NCBI RefSeq assembly: GCF_009711265.1
Contig: NZ_WMII01000005.1
Span: 62,001-126,000, forward strand
DNA length: 64,000 bases
Source: Paracoccus shanxieyensis
GTDB taxonomy: Bacteria > Pseudomonadota > Alphaproteobacteria > Rhodobacterales > Rhodobacteraceae
Reading direction: 5' to 3'
In this document: positions 60,889 through 64,000 of the stretch, piece by piece
Layout of the letters: each line of letters starts with the position of its first letter
Numbering within the stretch: the first letter of the stretch is position 1
Notes under the pieces: model-generated
What the model was told of the DNA's origin: nothing
Database searches by the model: none
The model's input: only the letters and a program-made list of their open reading frames with translations
Position numbers and translations under genes: made by a program

Positions 60889-63800
60889 GCTGAAGCTGCT
60901 CACGGATCTTGCCAAGCAGCACCGGCACGTCGATGGGCTTGGACATATAGTCGCTGGCCCCTGCGGCGATGCAGCGTTCGCGGTCCTGCTTCATCGCCTT
61001 GGCGGTCAGCGCGATGATCGGCAGATCGGCCCAGTCGCCGCCACGCTTGCGGATTTCGGTCATCGCCTCATAGCCGTCCATATTGGGCATCATCATGTCC
61101 ATCAGCACAAGCTGGGTGTCGGGATGGGCTTCAAGCTCGGCCAGCGCCTTCAGCCCGTCCTGCGCCAGCACCACATCGCAGCCGCGCGCGCGCAGCACCT
61201 TGGCCAGAGCATAGATGTTGCGCATGTCGTCATCGACCAGCAGCAGCTTGCAGGCGATGGGCGTGCCGTCATCGAGCGGGGGCGCCGCCGGGGCGGCAGG
61301 CGCGGGATCGGCAGGCGCGGGCGGCGGCGCGGGGGCGGCGCTGTCCGCGATGTTCAGGATGGCACGCACTTCCTCAAGCAGGCGCTTGTCGGAATATTCA
61401 CCTTTCAGCACGATGCTTTCAGTATGCCCGCGCAGGCGCAGCAATTCGTCGGGCAGCAGATCGCGCGCGGAATAGACCACGATGGGCAGGGTTTTTCCCA
61501 GTTTTTCAAGCTGGTCCAGAAGCTCGATCCCGGAAATGCCGGGCAGGCCCAGATCGACGATGGCGCAGTCGAAATCCTGCGCCTTCAGCAGATCCAGCGC
61601 ATGTTCGGCGCTTAGCGCGGGCGTCACCCCGATGCGGGCCCGCGCCAGAAGCTGCGAGATGGCTTTCTGCGTGCCGTCGTCATCCTCGATCACCAGAACC
61701 GAGCCGCCAGCGGTCCGCACGGGGATCGCAGGGCGCGGCGGCGGGGGCGCGGGGCGCGGAGGCTCGGCGGTGTCGGACAGGGGGGCGGGCGGCGCGGGCG
61801 CAGGGGCCGCGCCGTCCGAGGCGATCAGCGGCAGCGTTAGCCGGAAGACCGAGCCCTGATCGACCACGCTTTCCACCTCCAGCGTGCCGCCCAACAGCGT
61901 CGCCAACTGATGCGAGATCGACAGCCCCAGCCCGGTGCCGCCAAATTGGCGCTGCGTGCTGGCATCGACCTGTTCAAAGGGCAGAAAGATCGTCTGCAGC
62001 TTGTCCTGCGGGATGCCGATGCCGGTGTCGCGCACCACAAAGCACAGCGTCCGGCCGTCATCGCCGGGGGCCAGCGTGACATTCACCGCGCCCTCGCGGG
62101 TGAATTTCAGCGCATTGCCAATCAGGTTGTTGGCGATCTGCTCCATCCGGCCGGGATCGGTCAGGATCGTCGCGGGCAGATCCGCCGCGCCGTTGATGCT
62201 GAAGCCCACGCCCTTTTTCTGGGCCAGCGGGCGGAAGGCATGTTCCAGCGTCTGGATCAGCGCGCGGGTGGACATGGGTTCGTGCTGGATCTCGATCTTG
62301 CCCGCCTCGATCTTGGACAGATCAAGGATCTCGTTGATCAGCCGCAGCAGGCTGACGCCGCTGGCATGGATGACCTGCGCCCCTTCGACCTGATCGGCGT
62401 CCAGATTGCCGGTGCTGTTGGTGGCCAGATCCTGCGCAAGGATCAGCATGCTGTTCAGGGGCGTGCGCAGCTCATGCGACATATTGGCCAGAAAGCGGGA
62501 TTTGTACTGGCTGGTGCGTTCCAGTTCCTCGGCGCGTTTGAAGGCCTCTTCCTGCGTCTGTTCCAGTTCGGTGCTGCGAAAGGCCAGTTCGGCATTGGTC
62601 GCGCGCAGTTCTTCCTGCTGGGCCATCATCTCGGTTTCGGCGGCCTGCAATTCCTCGGTCTGGCGCAGGCTTTGCTGCAGCAGATCCTTGGTCTCAAGTG
62701 CGCGTTGCAGATTGACCAGCGGCAGGCCCACCACGTCGATCGCCTCGGCGATGATGCGGCCCTGCACGGAATCGAACGGCTCGTCCAAGGCGAATTCCAT
62801 GACGCCGATCAGCCGATCATGCAGCACGACCGGCAGCAGCAGGATGGATTGGGGATCTGCCGCCCCGGTGCCGGACTGCACCCGAAGATAGCCCGGAGGC
62901 ACCGGCGACAGGATCTTCATCCGGCGATCCGCCCCGACCTGACCCACCAGCCCCTCGCCCAGAGCATAGCTTTTGGGCGCGCCCTCGGGGTGGTGATAGC
63001 CATGGGCCGCGAACAGATGCAGCCTGCCCTTGGCCTCGTCATGCGAAAAGAACACCGCGACCGAGGCGCCCAGATCATGACACAGCGTATCCAGCGCGGC
63101 CTGCGCGAAATCCTTCAGCGTCTTTTGCGCCTGCAGGATGTCCGAAAGCCTGGTCAGCGCGCGCTTGACCTCCAGATCCTCGACCTGCGACACGGCGATA
63201 TTGCGAAAGACCAGCAAGGACCGGCTCATGGCGCCGATTTCGTCGCGGCGGTCCTGAAACGGGATCAGCACGCTGCGGTCATTTCCCGCCAGACGCCCCA
63301 TCGTCGTGGCAAAGCGTCCGATGGGGCGGCTGAAGCGGTAATGCAGCAGCGCAAAGGCCCCCAGCGCCGTCAGCGCCACCAAGGCCGCCGCAAGGAACGT
63401 GGCATTGCGCAGCCCGTCGATCGCCAGATCGCGCAGTTCGCGCGCTTCGGTCAGGCGGTGCTGCACCAGATCCGACAGCCGGTCAAAGATCGCCGTCGGC
63501 ACCAGTTCCGTGGTCTGCGACATGCGCGAGGCATTCGCGGCCAGATATTCCGCCAGCACCCGCGTGCGGTCGGTCCGCTGCGTCATGCGGTCAAAGCGCA
63601 TCAGCAGCGGCAGCGCCTTCAGGTTCAGCCATTGCGTGCTGGCCACCTGAATGGCCACCGCATCCGACAGCGCCTGCTGGTCCAGCACCTGCAGGCGCAG
63701 CAGGGTTTCGATATTGGCGTTGGTGTCGTTATTGGCCTTTTCAAACGCCCTGCGGCTTTCGGGCGTGCCCTGCACCAGCGTATCCGCCAGCGCCAGTTGC

Positions 63801-63997
63801 CGCGCCAGCATCGAGCGTTCGACCGCCTCGATCGAGGTCAGCGCGCTGGTCAGGTCGCGCACGTCGTTCTGGGCCTTGGACAGCGTGCGCGTGCCGAAGA
63901 TGCCCATCGAACTGACGCAGGCCACGACGACGACAAAGCACAGCATGATCAGGGCGAACTGCATGCTGAGCGACAGATTTTTTTGGCGCCTGCTCAA
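60878..63997 (-). CDS. hybrid sensor histidine kinase with two receiver domains
   Basis: At least 1039 aa. Two membrane helices (about 11-31 and 200-220) flank a periplasmic helical sensor; HAMP at 222-275; GAF at about 290-430; coiled coil at 430-500; HisKA with His508 in FLANMSHELRTPLN; HATPase with NNLIGNALKF and GTGLGLSIS. Proline/alanine-rich linkers join two REC domains (about 775-885 and 920-1035; acceptors in AIVDLGLPG and LMDMMMPNMDG). The apparent start is a TTG three bases from the window edge, so the 5' end may lie outside. First visible gene of a kinase-CheR-diguanylate cyclase operon. Confidence 0.92.
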   Translation of the reverse strand: MSRRQKNLSLSMQFALIMLCFVVVVACVSSMGIFGTRTLSKAQNDVRDLTSALTSIEAVERSMLARQLALADTLVQGTPESRRAFEKANNDTNANIETLLRLQVLDQQALSDAVAIQVASTQWLNLKALPLLMRFDRMTQRTDRTRVLAEYLAANASRMSQTTELVPTAIFDRLSDLVQHRLTEARELRDLAIDGLRNATFLAAALVALTALGAFALLHYRFSRPIGRFATTMGRLAGNDRSVLIPFQDRRDEIGAMSRSLLVFRNIAVSQVEDLEVKRALTRLSDILQAQKTLKDFAQAALDTLCHDLGASVAVFFSHDEAKGRLHLFAAHGYHHPEGAPKSYALGEGLVGQVGADRRMKILSPVPPGYLRVQSGTGAADPQSILLLPVVLHDRLIGVMEFALDEPFDSVQGRIIAEAIDVVGLPLVNLQRALETKDLLQQSLRQTEELQAAETEMMAQQEELRATNAELAFRSTELEQTQEEAFKRAEELERTSQYKSRFLANMSHELRTPLNSMLILAQDLATNSTGNLDADQVEGAQVIHASGVSLLRLINEILDLSKIEAGKIEIQHEPMSTRALIQTLEHAFRPLAQKKGVGFSINGAADLPATILTDPGRMEQIANNLIGNALKFTREGAVNVTLAPGDDGRTLCFVVRDTGIGIPQDKLQTIFLPFEQVDASTQRQFGGTGLGLSISHQLATLLGGTLEVESVVDQGSVFRLTLPLIASDGAAPAPAPPAPLSDTAEPPRPAPPPPRPAIPVRTAGGSVLVIEDDDGTQKAISQLLARARIGVTPALSAEHALDLLKAQDFDCAIVDLGLPGISGIELLDQLEKLGKTLPIVVYSARDLLPDELLRLRGHTESIVLKGEYSDKRLLEEVRAILNIADSAAPAPPPAPADPAPAAPAAPPLDDGTPIACKLLLVDDDMRNIYALAKVLRARGCDVVLAQDGLKALAELEAHPDTQLVLMDMMMPNMDGYEAMTEIRKRGGDWADLPIIALTAKAMKQDRERCIAAGASDYMSKPIDVPVLLGKIREQLQHAA

Positions 63998-64000
63998 GGA

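Noticed and set aside
61740..61830. Low-complexity proline/alanine-rich GC block as a structural DNA element
   Set aside because: It lies in frame within the hybrid kinase and is simply the interdomain linker before the first receiver domain.
1..64000. tRNA or rRNA genes
   Set aside because: No tRNA T-loop pattern (GGTTCGAATCC-like) with a matching acceptor stem and no conserved rRNA segment was found by eye; a covariance-model scan would be needed to exclude them fully.

Overview
The window reads as GC-rich alphaproteobacterial DNA. Gene content and codon bias (ABC and TRAP transporters, GntR/FCD regulators, a Ku gene, DavB/DavA-like enzymes, an RTX protein) suggest a Rhodobacteraceae member, most likely Paracoccus or a close relative. 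This is inference from gene style, because no rRNA or other marker gene is present. Almost everything encodes uptake and breakdown of small nitrogen, sulfur or carbon compounds, efflux, or signalling, which would suit an accessory region, chromid or megaplasmid. I saw no tRNA, rRNA, CRISPR array, complete insertion sequence or phage gene.

Layout, left to right. 0.1-5.1 kb: polar amino-acid ABC transporter downstream of histidine ammonia-lyase (hutH), with short coupled frames at both ends of hutH and a promoter with paired repeats upstream. 5.4-8.1 kb: remnant of a dipeptide ABC operon whose permease has lost its N-terminus, abutting the C-terminal piece of a PotA-like ATPase. 8.4-9.9 kb: amidase. 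10-14.8 kb: TRAP transporter with type II dehydroquinase (aroQ) and two tandem GntR regulators, probably a quinate/shikimate-type module. 14.8-18.2 kb: YdeP-like molybdopterin oxidoreductase coupled to a catalase-family protein. 18.8-24 kb: sulfonate-type ABC transporter with two flavin-dependent monooxygenase-type enzymes, for organosulfur acquisition. 24.2-27.1 kb: compact nitroreductase / acyl-adenylating enzyme / thiolase operon in which the thiolase lacks one catalytic cysteine. 27.2-28.2 kb: ku with a stub of ligD.

28.5-33.3 kb: FAD amine oxidase, amino-acid ABC transporter, IclR regulator and RidA. 33.8-34.9 kb: preA. 35.1-37.5 kb: divergent davB and davA (lysine to 5-aminovalerate). 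37.5-42.1 kb: an unassigned permease and an aminotransferase, then a racemase fragment with an amino-acid ABC permease and ATPase; the aminotransferase and racemase have both lost their 5' ends at one point. 42.2-42.9 kb: YbaY/META protein. 43-47.8 kb: GbsR/MarR-type regulator, adaptor and RND pump, with a palindromic operator. 48-56 kb: LysR, peptide-type ABC transporter and CocE-like hydrolase operon ending in a clear terminator. 56.1-57.4 kb: RTX protein. 57.5-64 kb: signalling operon of hybrid histidine kinase, CheR, REC-PAS-GGDEF and EAL protein.

Two themes stand out. First, solute uptake genes are repeatedly packaged with the enzyme that processes the solute: histidine with HutH, dehydroquinate with AroQ, sulfonates with monooxygenases, amines with oxidase plus RidA, and peptides or amides with CocE. 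Second, there are three sharp gene-truncation joints, near 7.7, 27.15 and 40.05 kb. These look like deletion scars, or conceivably assembly joints.
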